Shown: positions 1-9,337 of the stretch, piece by piece
Numbering within the stretch: the first letter of the stretch is position 1
Layout of the letters: every line of letters starts with the position of its first letter
Assembly: GCF_009729415.1 (NCBI RefSeq)
Contig: NZ_MPKW01000005.1
Coordinates: forward strand, 62,001-126,000
DNA: 64,000 bases
Source of the DNA: Mycolicibacterium sp. CBMA 234
GTDB lineage: Bacteria > Actinomycetota > Actinomycetes > Mycobacteriales > Mycobacteriaceae
Reading direction: 5' to 3'
Made by a program: the position numbers and the translations under genes
Notes under the pieces: model-generated
Told to the model about the DNA's origin: nothing
Database searches by the model: none
Seen by the model: the letters and a program-made list of their open reading frames with translations, nothing else

Positions 1-417
1 CTCCAACGGGTAGCGGCTGACGAGAACCTACACATGATCTTCTACCGGCAGATGAGTGCAGCCGCACTCGATCTGGCGCCCGACCAGACGCTGCACTCGA
101 TCGCCGCGGTGATCGAGAACTTTCGAATGCCAGGCACCGGCATGCCGAACTTCCGCCGCTACGGCGTCTTGATGGCCAAGCACGGCATCTACGATCTGCG
201 CCAGCACCTGGAAGAAGTCATCCTCCCGCCGCTGCGGCAGTGGAAGATCTTCGATCGCACCGACTTCACCGCCCGCGGGGAGAAGCGCCGCGAGGAACTG
301 GCCACCTATCTCGAGACGATGGAAAAACAAGCCAGCAGGTTCGAGGAACAACGCGACCGGCTGTTGGCGCGCGAAGCCGCGCGCCGAGAAGAGCACCAAC
401 CCGCTGCGGTCGGCTAG
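1..417 (+). CDS. acyl-ACP desaturase, C-terminal part (5' end outside window)
   Basis: The reading frame is open from base 1, so the start lies upstream; 138 codons plus a stop are visible. It begins inside the second di-iron motif of soluble stearoyl-ACP desaturases (residues DENLHMIFYRQ, the conserved DExxH pair) and ends in a charged helical tail (EKQASRFEEQRDRLLAREAARREE). By family knowledge, mycobacterial DesA-type enzymes introduce double bonds into ACP-bound fatty acids for mycolic or membrane lipid synthesis, using a carboxylate-bridged di-iron centre. The gene stops right where a decayed LuxR fragment begins. Confidence in the family is high. Which DesA paralogue it is cannot be told from this part. 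Confidence 0.85.
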   Translation, partial: LQRVAADENLHMIFYRQMSAAALDLAPDQTLHSIAAVIENFRMPGTGMPNFRRYGVLMAKHGIYDLRQHLEEVILPPLRQWKIFDRTDFTARGEKRREELATYLETMEKQASRFEEQRDRLLAREAARREEHQPAAVG

Positions 418-574
418 ACGCCGGCGCGCGTGAACGAGAAGTGCTCGAGCTGATAGCGCAGGGCCTCTCGAACATCGGAATCGCTGCCGCGAAACTCTTC
501 CTGCGCGATCGGCGCCCAAGGCGGTGGTCGTCGCCTACGAGTCGGGTCCGGTCAATCCGAGACCGCCCGGCTGA
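418..574 (+). pseudogene. remnant of a NarL/LuxR-type response regulator (HTH end only)
   Basis: No start codon and no receiver domain are present. In frame 3, directly after the desaturase stop, residues REREVLELIAQGLSNIGIAA match the first half of a LuxR HTH. About 30 residues covering the recognition helix are missing. The family's typical C-terminus then appears in frame 2 from base 512 (APKAVVVAYESGPVNP) and ends at the TGA at 572-574. So one internal deletion with a frame change has joined the two ends of the domain. The last bases overlap the 3' end of the convergent hydrolase gene. It is very unlikely to be functional. Confidence 0.7.
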
Positions 575-1457
575 CGTGTCCAGCAATCACGTCGTACACG
601 CCGCGCGTGACGTCCGTGGAGTTGCTCATGATGTTGTATCCATGATCGACGCCGGGCACCTCGTGGTACTCCGCCAAGGCACCGACAGCGTCCAACTGCT
701 GGGCATACCGCCATGCCTCATCTCGCAGCCGGTCGTACTCAGCGGTGACGATCAATGCGGGGGCGATGCCGTCGATGCCGTTTGCGTTGTTGCCCCATGC
801 CGGCGAGGCCAGCCGATCGCGGCGCTGTGCGGGGTCCGGGATGTACGCGGTGTCGAACACCTCGCTCATCCACGGCCGCATTATGGCCTTGGCGCCCAAC
901 GGCGAGTGCTTGTCCCTGCTCGCCGTCACCAAATCCAGTGGCGCATAGTGCAACATCTGCAGCTTGAGCTCGGGTCCGCCCTGTTCCAAAGCGAGCCGAG
1001 CCGCAGCCGCCGACAGGCTGCCGCCGGCGCTCTGCCCTCCCACACAGAGCTTGGTGCCGTCCCATTCGCGTTCGGCAGCGGCGGCCCAGACGAGAACGTC
1101 GTACACCTGCTCGACGGGGGCAGGAAACCGGTGCCCCGGAGCCAGCACGTAATCCGTGTTCACCACAACAACATTCGCGTGCGCGGCGAGAAAACGGCAC
1201 CAGGGATCATCCTGTTCACGGTGGCCGACGACGAAGCCACCACCGTGGACGTTCACGTACACACCTGGGGCGACGCCGGCCGGTTCGGGCCAGTACACCG
1301 TCGCCGCGGTATCCCCGTGGCGGGTCGGAATCACCACCGACGTTGTGTTACCGACGATTTCGGGAAATCGAACGCCCGGCTTCGGCGCCGGATTGATGGT
1401 GGACGAGAACAGGCGTGCAACAGCATCTGCCACAACCGGTTTGGCGAGGATCGACAC
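552..1457 (-). CDS. alpha/beta hydrolase fold-3 (HSL/esterase family)
   Basis: The protein is 301 residues with GTG start at 1457. The hormone-sensitive-lipase signature is complete: oxyanion HGGG (VNVHGGGFVVG), nucleophile elbow GQSAGGS, a late acid region (TAEYDRLRDE) and catalytic His (PGVDHGYN). Such enzymes hydrolyse short- to medium-chain carboxylic esters, here probably in the cytosol because no signal peptide is seen. The frame is open further upstream, but that part is Arg/Ser/Pro-rich, overlaps the MFS gene and is not protein-like. The GTG is chosen because a TACAGT -10 box ends 6 nt before it, a leaderless arrangement. It follows the MFS gene at 43 bp but appears to have its own promoter and palindromic operator. 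The natural substrate is unknown. Confidence 0.85.
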   Translation of the reverse strand: MSILAKPVVADAVARLFSSTINPAPKPGVRFPEIVGNTTSVVIPTRHGDTAATVYWPEPAGVAPGVYVNVHGGGFVVGHREQDDPWCRFLAAHANVVVVNTDYVLAPGHRFPAPVEQVYDVLVWAAAAEREWDGTKLCVGGQSAGGSLSAAAARLALEQGGPELKLQMLHYAPLDLVTASRDKHSPLGAKAIMRPWMSEVFDTAYIPDPAQRRDRLASPAWGNNANGIDGIAPALIVTAEYDRLRDEAWRYAQQLDAVGALAEYHEVPGVDHGYNIMSNSTDVTRGVYDVIAGHVSRAVSD

Positions 1458-1463
1458 AACGCG

Positions 1464-1490
1464 ACTGTACCGACGTCGGCGCCGACGTCG
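1464..1490 (-). promoter_or_regulatory. promoter with 20-bp perfect palindrome upstream of the hydrolase
   Basis: On the minus strand, TACAGT (1469-1464) lies 6 nt before the GTG start. Immediately upstream, 1471-1490 is a perfect 20-bp palindrome (CGACGTCGGC followed by GCCGACGTCG). Its position over the -35 region is that of a repressor operator, and the shape fits a TetR-type dimer. No adjacent regulator gene is present, so the cognate protein is unknown. Confidence 0.5.
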
Positions 1491-1500
1491 TGTAACCCGA

Positions 1501-2901
1501 CTAACCCACGCCCCTGCCAGCCCGGAACGACGCCACGCCACCGAGCGCCGCCAGCCCGGCGAAGACGGCGAACAACCAGCTGGCGCCGACGGCGTCGGAC
1601 CGATCAACCGTGTTGACGACGATGCCCGCCAGCCCGGCCCCGAAGGCACCGCAAATCAGCTGCACCGTGTTGATCGCTGCCGCGGCTACCGTGCCTTGCG
1701 CTGGATCGTCGACCCGGCCCATGGCCCAGACCGACAGGTGCGGCCACGCCATCCCGACACCGACACCACTGACCAACATGGCCACTGCCCAAATGCCGAC
1801 CACCATCGGCGACGCACCGTCAGCCTGCGCGAGAGCGGTGGCGCCCCACCCGATGGCCATCACCAGCGGCGCCACGGCGACGATGCGAACCACCCGGGCC
1901 GGCGCCGTCACGGAAGCACTGATGATCTCGCTGACCGTCCAGCCCACACTCAGCGCCACGGCGAGAAAACCTGCCGTCAACGGCACCAGACCCGCCAACC
2001 GCTGCCCATACAGCGGCACATACATGTTGGCCATGGTGGCCGCCATCAAGACGCCCAGCGTGACATAGATCCACTTGAACGGGCCAGGGCGGTAGGCGGT
2101 TTGCGGGAACACGCTCACCGCCATCCGTCGATCCACGGCGATGAACACGCCGACCAGCGCAACGCCACCGACCAGCAGCGCGACCATCAGCGGGACGCTG
2201 CGCTGGATCCCGGCGATGCTGATGGCCAGCGCCGAGGCACCGAGAATCACCAAGGACCACACCGGAATCCGCATCGGTACGCGGTCCTGAGTATCGGATC
2301 TGCCCGGCAAACTCAGCGGCACCAGGATCATCACCAACACAGTCAGAATGGCCAGCGCCCCAAAAGCCCAGCGCCACACGCCCAGTTGCGCGAACACGCC
2401 GCCCGAGGCCGGCCCCAGCAACGTCCCCACACCCCACATCGCTGATACCAACGCTGACGCCTTGCGCCAAAGTGCTTGCGGCAGAGCCGTGTTGATGACG
2501 GCGTAGCCCAGCCCCGCCACCGTGCCGCCGGCGGCCCCTTGCACCACACGGCCGGCCAGCATCACCTCCATGGTTGGGGCGAGGGCGCACCCGATGCTGC
2601 CGACCGCAAACACACTGAGCCCCAACAGGTATGCCCGGCGCGGACCGAACCGGGCCAGCATGCCACTGACCGTCGTCGCCGCCATCACCGATGCGACCAG
2701 GTACACCGTGGTGACCCAGGCATACAGCCGGTCGCCACCGATCTCACTCACCGCGCTGGGCAGCAGGCTGATGGTGAGGAATTCGTTGGTCGCGTACAGC
2801 GCGACGCCGCCAGCCAGAACCGTCGACGCCCCCAGGTATTTGGGACCGAGCAATTCCCGCCAGCTGCCTGTAGCCACGGTTTCGGTGCGCATCTCGGTCA
2901 C
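1501..2901 (-). CDS. MFS multidrug-efflux-type transporter (Rv1634-like)
   Basis: A 466-residue polytopic membrane protein with about 14 hydrophobic segments and the MFS loop 2-3 motif (GMLARFGPRRAYLLG), so a drug:H+ antiporter-like permease. Position beside uvrB matches M. tuberculosis Rv1634, described as a drug efflux transporter. The GTG at 2901 is preferred over the ATG at 2892 because TAGCGT ends 7 nt before it (leaderless). The upstream region has a MerR-type promoter layout (separate entry), so expression is probably induced by a small ligand or redox signal. Substrate cannot be deduced from sequence. Confidence 0.88.
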   Translation of the reverse strand: MTEMRTETVATGSWRELLGPKYLGASTVLAGGVALYATNEFLTISLLPSAVSEIGGDRLYAWVTTVYLVASVMAATTVSGMLARFGPRRAYLLGLSVFAVGSIGCALAPTMEVMLAGRVVQGAAGGTVAGLGYAVINTALPQALWRKASALVSAMWGVGTLLGPASGGVFAQLGVWRWAFGALAILTVLVMILVPLSLPGRSDTQDRVPMRIPVWSLVILGASALAISIAGIQRSVPLMVALLVGGVALVGVFIAVDRRMAVSVFPQTAYRPGPFKWIYVTLGVLMAATMANMYVPLYGQRLAGLVPLTAGFLAVALSVGWTVSEIISASVTAPARVVRIVAVAPLVMAIGWGATALAQADGASPMVVGIWAVAMLVSGVGVGMAWPHLSVWAMGRVDDPAQGTVAAAAINTVQLICGAFGAGLAGIVVNTVDRSDAVGASWLFAVFAGLAALGGVASFRAGRGVG

Positions 2902-2908
2902 GTCGGCG

Positions 2909-2939
2909 ACGCTATGGGCTCAACCATGGTTGAGGTCAA
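2909..2939 (-). promoter_or_regulatory. MerR-architecture promoter of the MFS gene
   Basis: On the minus strand, -35 TTGACC (2939-2934) and -10 TAGCGT (2914-2909) are separated by 19 bp, longer than the usual 17. The spacer region is filled by the perfect 16-bp palindrome CTCAACCATGGTTGAG (2919-2934). A dyad inside a 19-20 bp spacer is the signature of promoters that MerR-family activators untwist, and the half-sites resemble SoxR-like boxes. No MerR gene adjoins it. Confidence 0.6.
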
Positions 2940-2946
2940 GGACCGC

Positions 2947-5106
<2,160 letters not shown>

Positions 5107-5174
5107 GGGTACCAGCGTAGAGGCGAGCACCGACACGCGCCGCGGGCCGGACGTCGGGCGCGTACGCTAGCGCC
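5107..5174. promoter_or_regulatory. divergent promoters uvrB / DUF402 gene
   Basis: A 68-bp spacer with two identical -10 boxes facing outward. On the minus strand TACGCT (5119-5114) is 7 nt before the uvrB ATG. On the plus strand TACGCT (5163-5168) ends 6 nt before an ATC triplet at 5175 that is in frame with the DUF402 protein. Both look like leaderless promoters. No LexA-type box was recognised. Confidence 0.55.
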
Positions 5175-5240
5175 ATCCACGTACCCAAGCACGAGACGTT
5201 CGATCTGACCGCCCGCACGAACACCGATCCGAAGGGCATC

Positions 5241-5684
5241 GTGCGGGCCGTAGACGTGTACAAGGCCGAGCCGTGGGGCCTCTACATGGCACGCCCCACC
5301 CCGGGCCGCCCCCAGTTCCATTACCTGGAGTCGTGGGTGCTGCCGACAATCGGGCTGCGGGCCAGCATCTTCCACTTCAACCCCGGCCACGAACGTGACC
5401 AGGACTTCTACCTGGATGTCGGCCGATTCACCGCAGGCGAGCACATCTGGACCTCCGAGGACCACTATCTGGACTTGGTGGTCCGGTCCGGAGTCGGTGT
5501 CGTCCTCGAAGACGTCGACGAACTGCTCGACGCGGTTCGCCATCACCTGTTGACACCCGACGACGCTGAGCACGCCATCATGACTGCTACCGCCGCCATC
5601 GACGGGCTGGCGCGGCACAACTATCAGCTGGGCAATTGGCTAGCCAGTCTCGGTATGTCACTGACCTGGCGAGACCTCGACTAA
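5241..5684 (+). CDS. DUF402 family protein (Rv1632c-like)
   Basis: 147 residues from GTG 5241. It has the compact beta-rich DUF402 core (FHYLESWVLPTIGLRASIFHF, HERDQDFYLDVG, DHYLDLVVR). Some DUF402 proteins are nucleoside phosphatases or RNA-binding, but no activity can be assigned here. It sits between uvrB and coaE, the place of Rv1632c. The frame stays open and looks coding upstream to an ATC at 5175 (IHVPKHETFDLTARTNTDPKG), which coincides with the start predicted from the -10 box. The real N-terminus may therefore be about 22 residues longer with a non-canonical start. The 5241 GTG is the conservative choice. Confidence 0.8.
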   Translation: MRAVDVYKAEPWGLYMARPTPGRPQFHYLESWVLPTIGLRASIFHFNPGHERDQDFYLDVGRFTAGEHIWTSEDHYLDLVVRSGVGVVLEDVDELLDAVRHHLLTPDDAEHAIMTATAAIDGLARHNYQLGNWLASLGMSLTWRDLD

Positions 5685-5719
5685 ACATGCAACCGGAACC
5701 GGCGGTAATCTCAACAACT

Positions 5720-6340
5720 ATGACATTGACCGGGCGCGGCCGTATGGCCGCGGCATCGCTGGCCTGCGCTTCCGCGGTGGCCTTGAGCACTTCCCTGCTG
5801 TTCGCCGCGACAGCGGCGGCCGATCCAGCGCCGCCGGCGCCCCCGGCACCGCCCGCCCCGACCGGCGACACGCCTCAGTACGCACCAGGCCCCCACAACA
5901 TCACGTACCGGGCCCGGGTCGACGGCGTGTCCCGCGGGACGCTGGTCACCTACCGCCTCACCGAGACCGAGCTCAACTCGGCGACGCCGAGCCTGCTGCC
6001 CGGCGAGATGTTCGAGGCCTCGGCCGTCCTCAACAACCCGGCGAATGCCGGCATGCAGGTGTCGATCCAGTGGCCCTACTCGGCCAGCCTGCACTGCGAA
6101 ATCCTGGTTGACGACGAGATGGTCGCGCAGGCCGATCAATTCGTCGGTCCGCGCCTGACGCCGCAGCGCCAGGATCCCGGCTACGGGGTGCTCAGCTGCG
6201 GTTCGGTGACCGACTTCGATCCGACTCAGCAGTACAGCGCCGAGCCGCCGGGAACCCCGGCGGGAGGTGCGGCTTCTGCCCCGGCCACCCGGGTACCGGC
6301 GGCCCCGGCACCCGCGGCCCCAGCCGCCCTGACTCGCTAA
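5720..6340 (+). CDS. secreted proline/alanine-rich protein of unknown function
   Basis: 206 residues. The N-terminus is a Sec signal peptide (basic MTLTGRGR, a hydrophobic stretch, then cleavage near AAADP), so the protein is exported. The mature part starts with a Pro/Ala linker. It continues with a roughly 110-residue beta-type domain containing a Cys pair (SLHCEIL and GVLSCGS) that could form a disulfide, and ends in a Pro/Ala-rich tail. I do not recognise a named family. The ATG at 5720 is chosen because upstream in-frame codons lack signal-peptide character and TAATCT (5706-5711) lies 8 nt before it. Its stop overlaps the coaE stop by a few bases (convergent). Confidence 0.8.
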   Translation: MTLTGRGRMAAASLACASAVALSTSLLFAATAAADPAPPAPPAPPAPTGDTPQYAPGPHNITYRARVDGVSRGTLVTYRLTETELNSATPSLLPGEMFEASAVLNNPANAGMQVSIQWPYSASLHCEILVDDEMVAQADQFVGPRLTPQRQDPGYGVLSCGSVTDFDPTQQYSAEPPGTPAGGAASAPATRVPAAPAPAAPAALTR

Positions 6341-7548
6341 GGGCGCCAACCGGTTTCGTCGGCCCAGGCCCAGGCCCGGCGATATGCGTCGGCCAGCCAC
6401 GGCTCTTTGGCGTCGGCGTACTGGCCGCTCGTGGCCGGCGCGGCGGCCATTGCGTCGTGCTTGAGGGCGAGGTACTCCATGCGTTCCTCGTCGTTGGCAG
6501 CGATCCAGGCCGGGAACAGCAGGGCGAACTGCTGGCCCGGCCAGCCGTCGACCCGAATGTGCACGTTGGTCGGCCGGCCTGGGTCGGCCGATGCGTGAAA
6601 GCGCTTGTCCCACAATGTCGCATCGTCGGAATGATCGAATTCGGCGACGGTGCTGCGGGCGTCTGTCTTGGCGACGTCCTCGGTGATGTCCGTGTGCGGA
6701 TAACCGGCGGGCTGCAGTAGATCGGTGAGTTCGTCGGCCAGTTCCAGCGACGTCACGGTCACCTGGATGTCGATGACGTCCTTGGCGTCCAGGCCCGGCA
6801 CGGCCGTCGACCCGATGTGATCGACGCGCACGGCCCGGTGCCCACACGCCGTCTTGAGCCGCGCCAGGATCCGGCCGGCCTGCTCGGGCCAGGTCTCGTC
6901 GTACGTCACCAACTGCGGCGCGACTGTGGCGGGCACACCGGCCTGCACATTGCGGGCGAACGGAATGATCCGCTGCTCCCACAGCTCGCGCGCCTTGGCA
7001 GCCAATTCGTCTGCGCGACCGGAGTTGTCGAGCCAGACGTCAGCCACGGCCTGCCGCTGCTCGACGGTGGCCTGCGCTGCGATACGGGCGCGGGCGTCGT
7101 CCTCGGAGAAGCCGCGGTACTCGATCAACCGAGCGACCCGCACGTCCTCGTCGGCGTGCACCATGACCACCAGCGGGAACAGCGGCGCCATCTGGGACTC
7201 GACAAGCAGCGGAATGTCCTCCACCACAACAGAACCCACGGGCGCGGCGTCGATAAGCTCGGCCCGCCGCTTGCCCACCAGCGGGTGCACGATGCTGTTC
7301 AGGGTCTGTCGCTTCTGCTCGTCGCTGAACGCCACCGCGGCCAGCGCCGGCCGGTTGAGCGCGCCGTCGGGCAGCAGGATGTCCTCGCCGAACGCCTCGA
7401 CCAGCTTCGCCAGCCCTTCGGTGCCGGGCTCCACCACCTCGCGAGCGATCACGTCGCCGTCGACGATGATGCCGCCGGCGGCCGCGAAGGTAGACGACAC
7501 AGTCGATTTGCCGGCGCCGATGCCGCCACTCAGTCCAATACGAAGCAC
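6337..7548 (-). CDS. coaE: dephospho-CoA kinase fused to GrpB/UPF0157 domain
   Basis: 403 residues, the long actinobacterial form. The N-terminal half is a P-loop kinase (GLSGGIGAGKS at residues 4-14, then DGDVIAREVV and LLVES) that phosphorylates the 3'-OH of dephospho-CoA, the last step of CoA synthesis. The C-terminal half, from about residue 205, is a GrpB/UPF0157 nucleotidyltransferase-like domain (DHIGSTAVPGLDAKDVIDIQV). In the tuberculosis protein this domain is reported to aid folding rather than catalysis. GTG 7548 gives the start VLRIGLSGG. TAGGGT (7561-7556) is 7 nt upstream, so it has its own leaderless promoter although rpsA lies upstream on the same strand. Confidence 0.96.
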   Translation of the reverse strand: MLRIGLSGGIGAGKSTVSSTFAAAGGIIVDGDVIAREVVEPGTEGLAKLVEAFGEDILLPDGALNRPALAAVAFSDEQKRQTLNSIVHPLVGKRRAELIDAAPVGSVVVEDIPLLVESQMAPLFPLVVMVHADEDVRVARLIEYRGFSEDDARARIAAQATVEQRQAVADVWLDNSGRADELAAKARELWEQRIIPFARNVQAGVPATVAPQLVTYDETWPEQAGRILARLKTACGHRAVRVDHIGSTAVPGLDAKDVIDIQVTVTSLELADELTDLLQPAGYPHTDITEDVAKTDARSTVAEFDHSDDATLWDKRFHASADPGRPTNVHIRVDGWPGQQFALLFPAWIAANDEERMEYLALKHDAMAAAPATSGQYADAKEPWLADAYRRAWAWADETGWRP

Positions 7549-7571
7549 GCAGGACACCCTATCGCCCGCCC

Positions 7572-7624
7572 AACGTGAGCTTGTGTGCGAGCCGCGGCCG
7601 AAAGTTGGCACACAAGCTCACGTT
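7572..7624. repeat. intergenic inverted repeat, 17-bp perfect arms
   Basis: Arms 7572-7588 (AACGTGAGCTTGTGTGC) and 7608-7624 are exact reverse complements around a 19-nt loop. The same core, (A/C)(A)CRTGAGCTTGTGT, recurs in the inverted repeat at 18624-18684, which suggests a dispersed mycobacterial palindrome rather than a gene-specific operator. It lies between rpsA and coaE, next to a second, stronger hairpin. Confidence 0.6.
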
Positions 7625-7634
7625 CGAGCCCCAC

Positions 7635-7679
7635 CAACAACAAATGCCCCGACCCAATGGGCCGGGGCATTTGTTGTTG
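7635..7679 (-). terminator. terminator hairpin of rpsA
   Basis: A perfect 17-bp stem: 7635-7651 (CAACAACAAATGCCCCG) pairs with 7663-7679, and the 11-nt loop can add CCC/GGG pairs. It starts 7 bp after the rpsA stop. No U-tract follows on the minus strand, which is common for mycobacterial intrinsic terminators. Confidence 0.75.
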
Positions 7680-7685
7680 AACTAC

Positions 7686-9125
7686 TTAGGCGTTGCCGGC
7701 GAGCTTCTCGCGCAGCGCCGCCAGTTGGGCGTCGCTGGCCAGGGTGCCACCGGTCGACTCCTCGGAACGCGAGGAACCGCTGGTCGCCGGACGGGCAGCT
7801 GCCTCGGCGTCGGCCGCGGCGAACTTCTCCATCTGGGCGGTGTGCATCTTGTGGCGACGCTCGGCCTCGGCGTACCGGGCCTCCCACTCGTCACGCTGCT
7901 TCTCGAAGCCTTCCAGCCATTCGTTGCTGTCGGCGTCGAAGCCCTCGGGGAAGATGTAGTTGCCCTGCTCGTCGTAGCTGTCGGCCATGCCGTACTTCGA
8001 CGGGTCGAACTCCTCGGTGTAGTCCTCGTTGGCCTGCTTGAGGCTCAGCGAGATACGGCGACGCTCCAGGTCGATGTCGATGACCTTGACCATCGCGTCG
8101 TCGCCGACCTGGACCACCTGGTCCGGGACCTCGACGTGGCGCTCGGACAGCTCCGAGATGTGCACCAGGCCCTCGATGCCCTCTTCGACGCGGACGAACG
8201 CACCGAACGGCACCAGCTTGGTGACCTTGCCCGGCACGATCTGACCGATCGCGTGGGTACGGGCGAAGTGGCGCCACGGGTCTTCCTGAGTCGCCTTGAG
8301 CGACAGCGAAACCCGCTCGCGATCCATGTCGACGTCCAGCACCTCGACGGTGACCTCGTCGCCCACCTGAACCACCTCGGACGGGTGATCGATGTGCTTC
8401 CAGGACAGCTCGGAGACGTGCACCAGGCCGTCCACGCCGCCCAGGTCGACGAACGCGCCGAAGTTGACGATCGAGGACACGACACCCTTGCGGATGGCGC
8501 CCTTGGTGAGCTGGTTGAGGAACTCGCTGCGGACCTCGGACTGGGTCTGCTCCAGCCAAGCGCGACGCGACAGGACCACGTTGTTGCGGTTCTTGTCGAG
8601 CTCGATGATCTTGGCCTCGATCTCCTTGCCGATGTACGGCTGCAGATCGCGGACACGACGCATCTCGACGAGCGATGCGGGCAGGAAGCCGCGCAGGCCG
8701 ATGTCGAGGATCAGGCCGCCCTTGACGACCTCGATGACGGTGCCCTTGACGGCCTCGTCCTTCTCCTTGAGCTCCTCGATGGTGCCCCAGGCGCGCTCGT
8801 ACTGAGCCCGCTTCTTGGACAGGATCAGGCGGCCTTCCTTGTCCTCCTTGGTGAGAACGAGGGCTTCGACCTCATCGCCCACGGAAACGACCTCATTGGG
8901 GTCGACGTCGTGCTTGATGGAAAGTTCGCGGGAAGGAATGACACCTTCGGTCTTGTAGCCGATGTCGAGCAGAACCTCGTCGCGGTCAACCTTGACGATG
9001 GTGCCTTCGACGATGTCGCCATCGTTGAAGTACTTGATGGTTTTGTCGATGGCGGCGAGAAAATCCTCGACCGAGCCGATGTCGTTGACGGCTACTTGCG
9101 GCGAGGTGACGGAGGGACTTGGCAT
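7686..9125 (-). CDS. rpsA: 30S ribosomal protein S1
   Basis: 479 residues with four S1 RNA-binding domains (starting near GDIVEGTIVKV, DEAVKGTVIEV, KGAIRKGVVSSI and GQIVPGKVTKL), then an acidic, Ala/Ser-rich C-terminal tail ending REKLAGNA. S1 brings mRNA to the 30S subunit. In M. tuberculosis this protein was proposed, with dispute, as a pyrazinoic-acid target through its C-terminus. The ATG at 9125 (MPSPSVTSPQVAV) matches the tuberculosis start. A start 13 codons upstream is not used by homologues. The 212-bp gap to prsW holds an AT-rich stretch with TACGAT about 30 nt before the ATG, a plausible -10, so this mRNA probably has a leader. Confidence 0.98.
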   Translation of the reverse strand: MPSPSVTSPQVAVNDIGSVEDFLAAIDKTIKYFNDGDIVEGTIVKVDRDEVLLDIGYKTEGVIPSRELSIKHDVDPNEVVSVGDEVEALVLTKEDKEGRLILSKKRAQYERAWGTIEELKEKDEAVKGTVIEVVKGGLILDIGLRGFLPASLVEMRRVRDLQPYIGKEIEAKIIELDKNRNNVVLSRRAWLEQTQSEVRSEFLNQLTKGAIRKGVVSSIVNFGAFVDLGGVDGLVHVSELSWKHIDHPSEVVQVGDEVTVEVLDVDMDRERVSLSLKATQEDPWRHFARTHAIGQIVPGKVTKLVPFGAFVRVEEGIEGLVHISELSERHVEVPDQVVQVGDDAMVKVIDIDLERRRISLSLKQANEDYTEEFDPSKYGMADSYDEQGNYIFPEGFDADSNEWLEGFEKQRDEWEARYAEAERRHKMHTAQMEKFAAADAEAAARPATSGSSRSEESTGGTLASDAQLAALREKLAGNA

Positions 9126-9337
9126 GTGTTGAATGGCTCCGGACAGGTCTAATCGTAGGGACAAAAAATGCTTGTGTTTTCGTGATCCGTCATAGCGTGA
9201 CCGCCCGACGATTCACACATACCTAGCGCCTATGCAGACACAGGTACTTGTCGAGGGTACTAGACGCGTAGACGCAGGCCAAACGCGCTGCCTCCAGCTG
9301 CCTAGGAAACCTGCGTGCGGCCGATATTCTGCCTCTC

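Noticed and set aside
240..1616. Long plus-strand open frame across the hydrolase gene (over 450 codons)
   Set aside because: It is antisense to the hydrolase, Arg/Pro-rich, and arises from GC-rich codon bias. Only its first part (LuxR HTH remnant) has protein similarity.
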